This document shows, one piece after another, positions 1 through 6,378 of a DNA stretch of 8,041 nucleotides. Made by a program: the position numbers and the translations under genes. The DNA comes from Hyphomicrobiales bacterium (GTDB taxonomy: Bacteria; Pseudomonadota; Alphaproteobacteria; Rhizobiales; Xanthobacteraceae), in contig JAFKKQ010000065.1 in the NCBI GenBank assembly GCA_017304505.1, positions 1-8,041 on the forward strand. The letters are read 5' to 3'. Every line of letters starts with the position of its first letter. Position 1 is the stretch's first letter. The notes under the pieces were generated by a model. That model saw only the letters and a list, made by a program, of their open reading frames with translations, was not told the DNA's origin and did no database searches.

Positions 1-664
1 CGAGACGATGGCCCTTCACCTCGACGGCAAGACCGGCGTTGGCGCCGCCGGTCCACGTCAGCTTGCCGGCCGTAAACCAGGCGTCAACGAAAGCATCGAG
101 ACCGGAGGCAAGAAAGCTCGACGTCCCGTTCATAACCGTGACCGTTCCTGAACCGAAGAATGTCGGATCGGAAAGGTCGATGGCGCAACGGCTGTCACCG
201 AGATCGGCGGAACAGGTCGCGGTGTAAAGCCGGCCGCTCGGCTCGTTCAAGCGGTCGGCGAGCCCGCGCATCTCGGCGCTGAACGCCGCGCCCTCGCGCC
301 GCACTTCGCCGAGAGTGCCCTTGCTCAGCAACACGAACAACGACGGTTCGCTCCAATCGACCAGGGACAGTTCGACGGCCGCGGCATCGTACCGGCCGGC
401 CGCAAGATCGGCTTCCGACAACGAGTCGTCATTGAGCGCGCCGGAGATCTCCGAGCCATCGACCGAAAGGCCGAGGCGCGCGGTCACCTCCGATCCGGTG
501 AGACCGGTGCCGGCGCGACACAGCGTGCCGTCCAACGTTACGTCCTCATCATGGTCGGTGAAGCCCAGCACCACGCCGTCGCGGCGCGCGATTCGCCAGC
601 AGCGGCAGAGCGTGGTGCCGCCGGACGCAAGCTTCTCCTGCAGCGCGGGCGGAACGGTTCTCAC
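1..664 (-). CDS. GTA/phage hub protein, DUF2163 family (gp13-like), C-terminus cut by window edge
   Basis: Reading the minus strand from a GTG at 664 gives 221 uninterrupted codons running off the left edge. The product resembles the DUF2163 / phage BR0599 family (TIGR02218), the gp13 hub of the RcGTA baseplate. Family-typical blocks visible: TLCRCWR at residues 18-24, LGFTDHD at 33-39, AAGRYD at 89-94, LVDW at 101-104, GLADRLNEPSGRLY at 134-147 and the cysteine pair C151/C160 (TCSADLGDSRC). Cysteines 20, 22, 151 and 160 form a CxC plus CX8C set that could hold a metal or Fe-S cluster; that is inference. The GTG overlaps the TGA stop of the distal tail gene by 4 nt (GTGA, 661-664), so translation is probably coupled to it. 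The expected downstream genes (NlpC/P60 peptidase gp14, large tail fibre/megatron gp15) would lie left of the window. Confidence 0.9.
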   Translation of the reverse strand, partial: MRTVPPALQEKLASGGTTLCRCWRIARRDGVVLGFTDHDEDVTLDGTLCRAGTGLTGSEVTARLGLSVDGSEISGALNDDSLSEADLAAGRYDAAAVELSLVDWSEPSLFVLLSKGTLGEVRREGAAFSAEMRGLADRLNEPSGRLYTATCSADLGDSRCAIDLSDPTFFGSGTVTVMNGTSSFLASGLDAFVDAWFTAGKLTWTGGANAGLAVEVKGHRL

Positions 665-1305
665 GGCTTGATCTCCACCAGCGGGATTTTCGGAATGATA
701 CCGGCGGCGAAGGCCGACAGGTCGACCTCAAGATAATCGGTATCGAAGCGCACCGGCACGTCGAACAGGAATCCCGCCGTCACCGCCGCGCCGTCCGCCG
801 GGACATGCCCCGATAGAAACGTGACGATCCCCGTCGCCGTGTCGCAGATGAAGGAGGTCCCCTCCTCCACCTCGCCGCCATCGACCGCGACGCGCACGCT
901 GCCGGGGACGGGCTTCACAATGGGCCGCTGATAGGGCGCGAACGCGCCGCCGTAGCTCTTGGACAATTCGAATGTGTCCCTTACGCCGTCGCCCGCACCG
1001 AGCACCTGGTCGGTCGGCAACACCGCGCCGCCGCTCGCAGCGGAGGAATGATCCAGCCGGTCGCGCCAGCGAAAGCCATAGAGCCGCCCGCGCCGCTCCT
1101 CGAAGAAGGCGACCACGGCGCCGAGCGCATCGAGCGTCTTGACGCCGTAGCCCGCATCGTAGCGGCGCCGCGAATGCGCCCAGCGGGCGTTGCGCTCCTC
1201 GCGGCCGGAGCCGAGCGTAACGATATCGGTGCGCCGCTCCGGCCCGCCCGCGCTTTTCAGCGCGATGTCGAGCGGAAACAGGACTTCGTGAAACGTTGCC
1301 GGCAT
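661..1305 (-). CDS. GTA/phage distal tail protein, DUF2460 family (gp12-like)
   Basis: A complete 214-residue protein of the DUF2460 / TIGR02217 family, equivalent to RcGTA gp12, which forms the distal tail ring joining the tail tube to the hub. Typical features: the N-terminal FHEVLFPLDIALKSAGGPE block, GREERNARW at about residues 34-42 with RRRYDAGYG just after, FFEERRGRLYGFRWRD in the centre, PIVKPVPGSVRVAVDG, and the C-terminal FLFDVPVRFDTDYLEV block. Two starts are possible: GTG at 1308 (4-nt overlap with the tape-measure stop) or ATG at 1305 (TGATG, sharing one base). I chose ATG because the GGAG at 1312-1315 (complement) lies 6 nt from it but only 3 nt from the GTG. It overlaps the hub gene downstream by 4 nt. 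Length is normal for the family. Confidence 0.92.
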   Translation of the reverse strand: MPATFHEVLFPLDIALKSAGGPERRTDIVTLGSGREERNARWAHSRRRYDAGYGVKTLDALGAVVAFFEERRGRLYGFRWRDRLDHSSAASGGAVLPTDQVLGAGDGVRDTFELSKSYGGAFAPYQRPIVKPVPGSVRVAVDGGEVEEGTSFICDTATGIVTFLSGHVPADGAAVTAGFLFDVPVRFDTDYLEVDLSAFAAGIIPKIPLVEIKP

Positions 1306-1901
1306 CACAGGCTCCGTTGGCCGCGCGCCACCGCCCGCGCGATCTGGCCGGTGATGTAGCTTTCCGAGCGGCGGAAGCTCTCGGCATCGGGCGTGCTGAT
1401 GTTGATGGTGACATGCGGCGCGCTTCCCGCGCCGCCGCTTGCGGCCACGCCGAGCCGCCCATCGGGCCCGCGCGCCAGCGGCATGATCGCCTCGGGGCCG
1501 GCCTCGCCCGCAAGCCCTGTGCCGCCCGACATCAGCGGAAAGTAGGTCGGCGTGCCGATGACGCCGCCGGCCGCAAACGGCTTCACCGCACCCGCCGCCG
1601 CGGCGACGTTCGCGCCACCACCGCCGAACAGGCCGCTGAACAATGAGTTGAGCCCGCCGGCGATACCGCTCGCGATCGGCTTGAACGCCGCCGACACCAC
1701 GAGACTCGACAGGCGCAGCGCCAGCGACTTGAGCACATCGTCGAACTGCCGCCCACCCGAAGCCGATTGCGTGAACGCGCGCGACATGGCGCTGGCGAAA
1801 CCATTGGCGCTCACCGTGAGGCTCGCGGTGCGCGCCTGCAAACCGTCGAGCGCGGTGTTAAGATCGGAAACCGGACTGCTATCGAATGGATCGTCGGCCA
1901 T
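1305..1901 (-). CDS. Short phage tail tape measure protein, GTA type (gp11-like)
   Basis: A 198-residue Gly/Ala-rich protein that fits the unusually short tape-measure proteins of gene transfer agents (RcGTA gp11 is about 220 aa, against 600 or more in most siphophages), in keeping with the short GTA tail. The N-terminal half (about 15-75) is helical with few prolines. A glycine-rich patch at about 77-105 is followed by the characteristic GGVIGTPTYFPL (112-123), GLAGEAGPEAIMPL (129-142) and ARGPDGRLGV (143-152) motifs shared with tape-measure C-termini. A VTINISTPDAESFRRSE segment lies at 164-180. The ATG at 1901 has AAGG 7 nt upstream. The preceding chaperone frame runs 23 nt into this gene, and its TGA is shared with the gp12 start. 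The family call rests mainly on the C-terminal motifs and on position. Confidence 0.88.
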   Translation of the reverse strand: MADDPFDSSPVSDLNTALDGLQARTASLTVSANGFASAMSRAFTQSASGGRQFDDVLKSLALRLSSLVVSAAFKPIASGIAGGLNSLFSGLFGGGGANVAAAAGAVKPFAAGGVIGTPTYFPLMSGGTGLAGEAGPEAIMPLARGPDGRLGVAASGGAGSAPHVTINISTPDAESFRRSESYITGQIARAVARGQRSL

Positions 1902-2106
1902 CGGGATACCTTTTCATCAATGCATCAAGGGTTGCGCGGCCGAGCGGCGCGCCTCGCCCGGTGACGGCTTCGATGGCGAGCGCCAGTTCGCGCGGCGTCA
2001 TGCGCCAGAACGCATCCGGCGGAAGCCGCAGCACGCCGAGGCCCATGCCGATGGCGTCCTTCCACGGAAACGGGGTGACGCGTGCCGACGCAGGATTGGC
2101 GCTTAT
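1879..2106 (-). CDS. Phage tail assembly chaperone, gp10.1-like (TAC_6/TIGR02216), start codon apparently ATA
   Basis: A small frame between the GTA-gp10 homologue and the tape measure encodes the tail-assembly chaperone signature: PFPWKDAIGMGLGVLRL, then PDAFWRMTPRELALAIEA, then a C-terminal LDALMKRYPD. This resembles TIGR02216 / Phage_TAC_6, about 60-75 aa, the second chaperone preceding the tape measure in GTA clusters. Its TAG is at 1879-1881, 23 nt inside the tape-measure gene. The natural start would overlap the gp10 stop, but the bases there are ATAA (2103-2106), so the in-frame codon is ATA rather than ATG, giving 75 codons. I found no ATG, GTG or TTG in this frame just upstream. The first canonical start is an internal ATG at 2046 (55 aa), which would drop the conserved FPW segment. 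It is either a rare ATA start, a truncated product from 2046, or a gene damaged at its start. A GGAG lies 11 nt before the ATA. Confidence 0.78.
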   Translation of the reverse strand: MSANPASARVTPFPWKDAIGMGLGVLRLPPDAFWRMTPRELALAIEAVTGRGAPLGRATLDALMKRYPDGRRSIR

Positions 2107-2465
2107 GTTGCGCGCGGCTCCGCCGCGAAAGGGCGCGATGCACCCTCGCCCTCGCTGTCGCCGCCGAAGGTCGCGGCGATCAGCGTGGCGGCGATGGTCA
2201 CATAACCGGCCGCGCCGCCGCCGACCGTCATGGCTGCCACCTCATCATCGGAAACCGCTTCGCCCGCCCCGCGCAGGCCCGCGCCGATGATGCGCGCGAG
2301 ATCGCGCGCCTTGAGCCGGCCGGTGCCGAAGCGTTCGGCCAGCGCCACCAGGTCGTCGGCGCCGAACGCGGACTCGAGTTCGGCCAGCGCTCCGAGCGTC
2401 AGCACCAGGCGACGGCGCGCGCCGCCGATCTCGGCTTCGATCTCGCCGCGATGAAGATTGGGCAT
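2103..2465 (-). CDS. GTA-gp10 family tail chaperone/tail tube-associated protein (Phage_TAC_11)
   Basis: A complete 120-residue protein matching the GTA-gp10 family (PF11836, Phage_TAC_11), usually annotated as gene transfer agent family protein. Visible family traits: N-terminal NLHRGEIEAEIGG, then LVLTLGALAELESAFGADDL (20-39), FGTGRLKARDLARIIGAGLRGAG (46-68), and a hydrophobic C-terminal helix around VTIAATLIAATFGG (89-102). It follows the major tail protein and precedes the second chaperone, the canonical order, and is thought to help tail-tube assembly on the tape measure. The ATG at 2465 has a full AGGAGG 4 nt upstream that overlaps the stop of the major tail gene. The stop is TAA; its first two bases are the last two of the ATA at the head of the next frame. 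Confidence 0.9.
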   Translation of the reverse strand: MPNLHRGEIEAEIGGARRRLVLTLGALAELESAFGADDLVALAERFGTGRLKARDLARIIGAGLRGAGEAVSDDEVAAMTVGGGAAGYVTIAATLIAATFGGDSEGEGASRPFAAEPRAT

Positions 2466-2469
2466 GGTG

Positions 2470-2475
2470 CCTCCT
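2470..2475 (-). promoter_or_regulatory. Perfect AGGAGG Shine-Dalgarno for the gp10-like gene
   Basis: The complement reads AGGAGG-CACC-ATG. It fixes the start at 2465, and the site overlaps the TAG stop (2474-2476) of the major tail gene, so ribosomes ending on that message can re-initiate. It is the strongest ribosome binding site seen in the window. Confidence 0.75.
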
Positions 2476-2881
2476 ACGCGGCCGTAAACGTCAGCGCGCC
2501 GGCGGATTCCAGCGCCAGTTCGTAGGTCACCTCGCCGTTGTGCTCGCCGGCAAACTCCAGGCTCGCGATCTGGAATGCGCCTTCGACAGTGCCGAAATCC
2601 GGGATCACGACCTGGAAATTCTTCACCGCACCGTCGAAGAAAGCCTGGCGCATCAGCTCGTCGGTCGCGGCATCCTTGAACAGCCCGCGTCCGGCGATCG
2701 AGGCACGCTTGACGCCCGCGCCATCCAGCAGCTCGCGCCAGCGGTCGACGGATTCCGCATGCGTGATGTCGACTGTCTCAGCATTGAAGGCGATGCGCCG
2801 CGAGCGCAGGCCCGCGACGGTGGTGTAGCCCTCGCCGTCGGCGATCTTGACAAGCAGGTCCTTGCCTTTCTGGGCAGACAT
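2474..2881 (-). CDS. Major tail (tube) protein, TP901-1/GTA gp9 type
   Basis: A complete 135-residue protein resembling TP901-1-type phage major tail proteins (Phage_tail_2), the tube subunit of siphophage-like and GTA tails. The N-terminus MSAQKGKDLLVKI is followed by TTVAGLRSRRIAFNAETVDITH (20-41), the typical opening strands. Then come DRWRELLDGAGVKRASIAGRG (47-66), the LMRQAFFDG helix (76-84), the VVIPDFGTVEGAF strands (91-103) and a C-terminal ALESAGALTFTAA, where these proteins end. The ATG at 2881 is preferred over upstream starts because AAAGGA sits about 7 nt before it and the N-terminus is family-like from there. A longer frame to 3028 only overlaps the upstream gene. It lies 16 nt downstream of the tail terminator gene and runs into the gp10 ribosome binding site. 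Confidence 0.92.
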   Translation of the reverse strand: MSAQKGKDLLVKIADGEGYTTVAGLRSRRIAFNAETVDITHAESVDRWRELLDGAGVKRASIAGRGLFKDAATDELMRQAFFDGAVKNFQVVIPDFGTVEGAFQIASLEFAGEHNGEVTYELALESAGALTFTAA

Positions 2882-2897
2882 GAGCGGATCCTTTCGA

Positions 2898-3305
2898 TCA
2901 GGCAGGTTCGGTGACGGCGCGGAAGCGCACCACGGCGTGATAGGTGCGGCCGTCGGCCTCGCGCCGCACATCGGCGGTGGCAAAGCGCAGGTTGACGAGC
3001 GTGTGGCCGGGCAGCGACAGCGACGCATCGTCGAGCGCCTGCAGCAGCGCGCCGGAAATCAAGTGCGCTTCGCGATGGCCGCCCTGGCGCGACCACGCAT
3101 GCAGTGTGAACTGGTGTTCCTCGCCGGGCTCGGTGCCGGTCGAGAAATCGCTGACGCGCGCTTCGCCGAGCGTGACATAGGGGAACGCCACGCTGCGCGG
3201 CGGCTCGTCATAGACCTTCGGCCCGCCGAGAACGGCGCTCAGCGCGCCATTCTCGGTCAACGATTCATAGATCGCGGCGCGCAGCGCCGCGGCGGCGGAC
3301 GACAT
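2898..3305 (-). CDS. DUF3168 tail completion/tail terminator protein (gp8-like)
   Basis: A complete 135-residue protein with DUF3168 features: N-terminal ALRAAIYESLTENGALSAVLGG (7-28), VYDEPPRSVAFPYVTLGEARV (31-51), then EEHQFTLHAWSRQGGHREAHLISGALLQAL (62-91) and a C-terminal YHAVVRFRAVTEPA. In GTAs and siphophages this small alpha/beta protein caps the end of the tail tube and joins it to the head. The ATG at 3305 has GGAG 8 nt upstream. It is preceded by the head-closure gene (15-nt gap) and followed by the major tail gene, which matches RcGTA order. Confidence 0.9.
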   Translation of the reverse strand: MSSAAAALRAAIYESLTENGALSAVLGGPKVYDEPPRSVAFPYVTLGEARVSDFSTGTEPGEEHQFTLHAWSRQGGHREAHLISGALLQALDDASLSLPGHTLVNLRFATADVRREADGRTYHAVVRFRAVTEPA

Positions 3306-3319
3306 GGGATGTTCTCCGG

Positions 3320-3637
3320 TCAGTCGGTGCGCTCTTCGGCGTCGATGTCGAGGAAGCGCCGGTCGCGCTCGCGGATGGCGACAAGATGGAAGATACGGGC
3401 GCCGTCGCGGAAGCGATGGCGCAGCGTAAGATCGTCACGGTAGCGAATGACAATGCGATGGCTGATGCTTGCGCCGAGCGCGTCGGCCGCGACGTTGTCG
3501 CTCGCCGTGCGCGGCGTGAGCGAGGCCCACAGCGTCGTCACGACCTCATAACTGCGCGCGACGCCGCCCGCACCGTCCGCCGTTTCGACCAGCGTCTCCA
3601 GCACCAGCCGGCGGTTGAGTTGGCCGGGATCGGTCAT
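3320..3637 (-). CDS. Phage head closure / head-tail adaptor protein (gp7-like, Phage_H_T_join)
   Basis: A complete 105-residue protein of the phage head-tail joining family (PF05521, SPP1 gp16-like head completion). Typical pattern: DPGQLNRRLVLE (3-14), ETADGAGGVARSYEVVTTLWASLTPRT (18-44), SHRIVIRYRDDLTLRHRFRDGARIF (59-83), then LVAIRERDRRFLDIDAEE. It plugs the filled capsid beneath the connector. Its ATG (3637-3635) overlaps the TGA of the upstream connector gene as ATGA (3634-3637), indicating coupled translation. Length is normal. Confidence 0.9.
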   Translation of the reverse strand: MTDPGQLNRRLVLETLVETADGAGGVARSYEVVTTLWASLTPRTASDNVAADALGASISHRIVIRYRDDLTLRHRFRDGARIFHLVAIRERDRRFLDIDAEERTD

Positions 3638-4209
3638 AGCGCGCGCACCCGATAGGGCGCGAGCAGCGCCGCGACCTGCTCGGGCAGCATCGCGACGGAT
3701 TCGCCCAGCGCAATGATGCCGCGGTTCTCATACCAGTGAGCGACCAGCGTACGGATCGCCTGGCGCAAATCCGCCGGCACGTCGGCGGGCTCGTCGCCAT
3801 AGCCAACGTCGATATCAAACTCGATGCCGCCGATCGGGCGGCCCGGCGCAGGCGGCGCTCCCGACGCAAAGCTCACGCGCCCCGGCGCCGATGCCGTATC
3901 GACAACGAAAGCCAGCGGATCGATGGTCTGCGTGGAGCCATCGAGACGATACACGCGCACCGCGGTCAACGCTTGCAAAGGCGCAGGCAGCACCACGAGA
4001 TGGCCGTTTCCGGGCCAGGCGTCACGAATAAGCCGCCAGCTTTGCGTGATGAGCGCTCGCCGGGTCTGCGCCTCGACATGAACGCGCGCACCGGCAATCA
4101 GTGCCGCGATCACGTCATCGTCATCGTCGTGCTCCACGCGCAGATAAGCCTTCGCCTCGTCGAGCGTGACCGGCTCGACCAAAGGCGCCGAGAGAAGAAT
4201 GGACGGCAT
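3634..4209 (-). CDS. Head-tail connector protein, gp6-like (phiE125 gp8 family)
   Basis: A complete 191-residue protein of the head-tail connector / phiE125 gp8 family (TIGR02215; RcGTA gp6), which stacks beneath the portal. Motifs: PVTLDEAKAYLRVEHDDDDDV near residues 13-33, with a run of five aspartates; LIAGARVHVEAQTRRALITQSW (37-58); LPAPLQALTAVRVY (74-87); and the C-terminal YGDEPADVPADLRQAI with VAHWYENRG (157-183 region). The ATG at 4209 has GGAG 7 nt upstream. In a canonical GTA cluster it would directly follow the capsid gene. Here an 800-nt antisense protease gene intervenes and its start lies only 20-50 nt away head-to-head, so this gene and the tail genes below it may need their own promoter. 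I could not identify a convincing one. Confidence 0.9.
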   Translation of the reverse strand: MPSILLSAPLVEPVTLDEAKAYLRVEHDDDDDVIAALIAGARVHVEAQTRRALITQSWRLIRDAWPGNGHLVVLPAPLQALTAVRVYRLDGSTQTIDPLAFVVDTASAPGRVSFASGAPPAPGRPIGGIEFDIDVGYGDEPADVPADLRQAIRTLVAHWYENRGIIALGESVAMLPEQVAALLAPYRVRAL

Positions 4210-4212
4210 GGA

Positions 4213-4228
4213 TTGTCTCCATTGACAA
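4213..4228. promoter_or_regulatory. Short divergent region: inverted repeat TTGTC-N6-GACAA and TTGACA hexamer
   Basis: Between the connector gene (minus) and the protease gene (plus) lies a 5-bp inverted repeat with a 6-nt spacer. The right arm includes a perfect TTGACA (4222-4227), the consensus -35 element for plus-strand transcription. At 17 nt the -10 would be CTCAAC, which is poor. The left arm overlaps the connector's ribosome binding site. If TTGACA is used, transcription would start near 4257, favouring a protease start at 4260 or later. This is a weak candidate operator/promoter resting on position and one hexamer. Confidence 0.25.
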
Positions 4229-4229
4229 A

Positions 4230-5015
4230 ATGCGCGCGAACGGGCTCAACGGCGCTCCCATGCACCGCCCTGCCCTCGCCATGACCTTGCTGCTTTCGTT
4301 CTGCGCGCCTGTCGCCGCGATGGTCGGCGGAGCGTCGGTAATCAGCAGCAACGCGCAGCCCGTGGTGATGATCGTCAGCGACCGCGGCAGCTTCTGCACC
4401 GGCACCGCGATTGCGAGCGACCTGGTGCTGACAGCGGCGCACTGCGTGCTGCCGGGCGCCGACTACAAGCTCCTCGAATTCGATGCCGAGCGGAAACCGG
4501 TGCTGCGCGACGTAGCGCGCATCGCCCGCCACCCGCAGTTCCGGCTCAAGACTCTCCTGGCGCACCGCGCCACCGCCGATGTGGCTCTCATCAAGCTCGC
4601 GCGACCGCTCCCGGTGACGCCCGCACCGCTTGCGGACTCCAGCTTGCGCGCAGCCATTGGCGACCGGTTCACCGTGCGCGGCTACGGGCTTGCCACACGC
4701 GGCAACGGCAAGACCGGCGGCACGCTGCGCGCGGCCACGCTCGTCGCCACCGGACAGCCCGGCAACCGGCAGATCCGGCTCGCCGATCCGGCGACGCGCG
4801 GCGAGCGCGCAGGGCTCGGCGCCTGCACCGGCGATTCCGGCGCACCCGCGTTCACGACGAGCGGACCGCCAGCCGTGATCGGCGTGGTGAGCTGGTGCAC
4901 CGGGCCGGGCGGGAGCGCCGGCTGCGGCGGGCTCACCGGCGTCACGCCGCTGTCGCTCTATAAAGGCTGGATCGTCGAGCAAGCACGCAAAATGGGAAAC
5001 ACCCTCGCGCCTTGA
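4230..5015 (+). CDS. Secreted trypsin-like (S1 family) serine protease, antisense within the GTA cluster
   Basis: A 261-residue S1-fold protease with a signal peptide. From an alternative ATG at 4260 (residue 11), MHRPALAMTLLLSFCAPVAA forms a 20-residue signal with a VAA cleavage site. Neither start has a clear ribosome binding site. The catalytic triad is complete: His71 in LTAAHC, Asp117 in ADVALIKL and Ser203 in CTGDSGAPAF. Cys56/Cys72 match the chymotrypsin C42-C58 disulfide, and Cys199 with Cys223 or Cys232 the C191-C220 bond. The position equivalent to trypsin Asp189 is Gly197, so cleavage after Arg/Lys is not expected. The mature protein would begin MVGG, like the IVGG of activated trypsins, with no propeptide. 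It would act in the periplasm or outside the cell. It sits on the opposite strand between capsid and connector genes, where GTA clusters normally have nothing. Its role in the GTA, if any, is unknown. Confidence 0.9.
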   Translation: MRANGLNGAPMHRPALAMTLLLSFCAPVAAMVGGASVISSNAQPVVMIVSDRGSFCTGTAIASDLVLTAAHCVLPGADYKLLEFDAERKPVLRDVARIARHPQFRLKTLLAHRATADVALIKLARPLPVTPAPLADSSLRAAIGDRFTVRGYGLATRGNGKTGGTLRAATLVATGQPGNRQIRLADPATRGERAGLGACTGDSGAPAFTTSGPPAVIGVVSWCTGPGGSAGCGGLTGVTPLSLYKGWIVEQARKMGNTLAP

Positions 5016-5041
5016 TCGCGCAATTTAACGCTGAACAAGAA

Positions 5042-5065
5042 CGGCGCGGCTGTAACACCGCGCCG
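5042..5065. terminator. Bidirectional terminator-like hairpin between protease and capsid genes
   Basis: CGGCGCGG (5042-5049) pairs with CCGCGCCG (5058-5065) around an 8-nt loop: a perfect 8-bp GC stem placed between two convergent stops (protease 5015, capsid 5087). On the plus strand it is followed by CTGTTTC; on the minus strand by TTCTTGTT. Neither is a full U-tract, but both are T-enriched, so it could end transcription from both sides. Confidence 0.6.
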
Positions 5066-5086
5066 CTGTTTCGCGAAGGCTCCGCG

Positions 5087-6346
5087 CTACGCCTCGGCGA
5101 ACTTCAGCACCTTGATGGCGTCGAAGTCCTGCACGCCGCCGCCCACGCGCTTGGTGGTGTAAAACAGCACGTAAGGCTTCGCCGTGAACGGATCGCGCAG
5201 CACGCGCACGCCGGCGCGGTCCACCACCAGGTAGCCGCGGCCGAAATCGCCAAAAGCGATCGACAGCGAGTCAGCGCCGATGTCCGGCATGTCCTCGGCC
5301 TCGACCACCGGGAAGGTCATCAGCGAGGCGCGGCCGCCGGCCTGCGCCGGGGGCTGCCAGAGATACGCCCCGCCGGAGTCCTTGAACTTGCGCACGGTCG
5401 CTTGCGTCTTGCGGTTCATGACGAACGTGCCGTTTTGCCGGTACCCGGCCTTGAGCGCGTAGACCAGGTCGACAAGCACATCGGACGGATCGCTGGACGG
5501 AAACGCGCCGGCCGTACCGGTTGCGACGTGGCCGAGCTTGCCCCACGCCCACGAGGCGTTCGCTACGGTGTCGTAGTCGAGAAAGCCCTTCGGCTTGTTG
5601 TCGCCATCGCCGGTGACGAAGGCCGTGCCCTCCTGCACCGCGAAGGCCTGCTCCACCTCCGAGGCCAGCCACTCGTCGATGTTGACGGCGGAGTCCTCCA
5701 GCAGCGTCGAGGTGGCCGCCGGCATGGCGTAAAGCTCCATCGCCGGGAAGCTCAGCGCATCGAGCGTCGGTGACGCGGTCTGCGTGCGTGCGCCGGTTTC
5801 GCCGACCCAGCCGGTCGCGGGCCCCGCCGTCATGAACGGCTTCTTGTAGACGCTGCCGGAGATGGTGCGCTGTCCGGCGATGGCGCGGATCGGAGAGATG
5901 GCGGTGAGCCGCCGGCCGATGGTCTGCTCGATCTCCACCGGCACGACATAGCCGCCGTCCGGGTTGGAGCCGACCGACATCGCCTTCACCTCGAGCGCAC
6001 GCAGGCCGATGCTCTCACCGGAGCGCATGTAGGCATCGAATGCCGCCTTGTGCTCGATGGCGTCGGGTGTCGTCGCCTTCGCGTCGCGCGCGGACGATGC
6101 GCCGAGCGACGGGCGCGCCGACTTCAGCGCCAGGTTGTCGAGTCGGCGCGTCAGCGCGGCGTTGATGCGCTCCACCTTGTCCTCGGTGACGACATCGGCG
6201 GAACGACGCGCGATTTCGTCGAGCCGCTGGTCGTTCGCGGCCTTGAACTCCTCGAACAACCGCATGACGTCGTCATGCGTCACCGTGCCATTGCCAGCGA
6301 TGCCGGCCTTGGTCTCCGGCGCATGGGAAAGGATATCGATGTCCAT
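5087..6346 (-). CDS. Major capsid protein, HK97 fold (GTA gp5-like)
   Basis: A complete 419-residue HK97-type major capsid protein. Residues 24-75 form a charged, coiled-coil-like helix (delta/scaffold domain: DDVMRLFEEFKAANDQRLDEIARR). A Ser/Ala-rich linker follows, then the predicted prohead-protease site just before AMSVGSNPDGGYVVP (122-136), where the mature shell protein starts. Mature-domain landmarks: SPIRAIAGQRTISG (151-164), GWVGETGARTQT (179-190), ELYAMPAATSTLLEDSAVNIDEWL (204-227), FVTGDGDNKPKGFL (243-256) and the C-terminal VQDFDAIKVLKF. The ATG at 6346 has GAGG 8 nt upstream; a GTG at 6355 abuts that site and is unlikely. The gene follows the prohead protease, as usual, after an 85-nt leader with a long hairpin, and ends facing the antisense serine protease. 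Confidence 0.95.
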   Translation of the reverse strand: MDIDILSHAPETKAGIAGNGTVTHDDVMRLFEEFKAANDQRLDEIARRSADVVTEDKVERINAALTRRLDNLALKSARPSLGASSARDAKATTPDAIEHKAAFDAYMRSGESIGLRALEVKAMSVGSNPDGGYVVPVEIEQTIGRRLTAISPIRAIAGQRTISGSVYKKPFMTAGPATGWVGETGARTQTASPTLDALSFPAMELYAMPAATSTLLEDSAVNIDEWLASEVEQAFAVQEGTAFVTGDGDNKPKGFLDYDTVANASWAWGKLGHVATGTAGAFPSSDPSDVLVDLVYALKAGYRQNGTFVMNRKTQATVRKFKDSGGAYLWQPPAQAGGRASLMTFPVVEAEDMPDIGADSLSIAFGDFGRGYLVVDRAGVRVLRDPFTAKPYVLFYTTKRVGGGVQDFDAIKVLKFAEA

Positions 6347-6378
6347 CAAGATCACCTCTTTCGGTTGGGGACAGGTTA

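Noticed and set aside
728..1513. 261-codon minus-strand frame overlapping gp12 and gp11
   Set aside because: Arg/Ala-rich out-of-frame reading of two well-supported tail genes.
2882..3028. Extended start of the major tail protein at 3028
   Set aside because: The added residues lie inside the DUF3168 gene in another frame and are not family-like; ATG 2881 has a good ribosome binding site.
4236..4258. Minus-strand promoter for gp6 (TTGAGC, 17 nt, GTCAAT)
   Set aside because: The -10 matches only three of six bases and the implied start would fall on the gp6 ribosome binding site, leaving no usable leader.
4110..4982. Long open minus-strand frame (about 290 codons) antisense to the serine protease
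   Set aside because: Compositional shadow typical of high-GC DNA. The plus strand carries an intact S1 catalytic triad and signal peptide, and the minus frame has no recognisable domain and runs out of frame into the connector gene.
5012..5773. 253-codon plus-strand frame across the capsid gene
   Set aside because: Antisense shadow of a clear HK97 capsid gene; His/Arg/Gly-rich translation with no domain.
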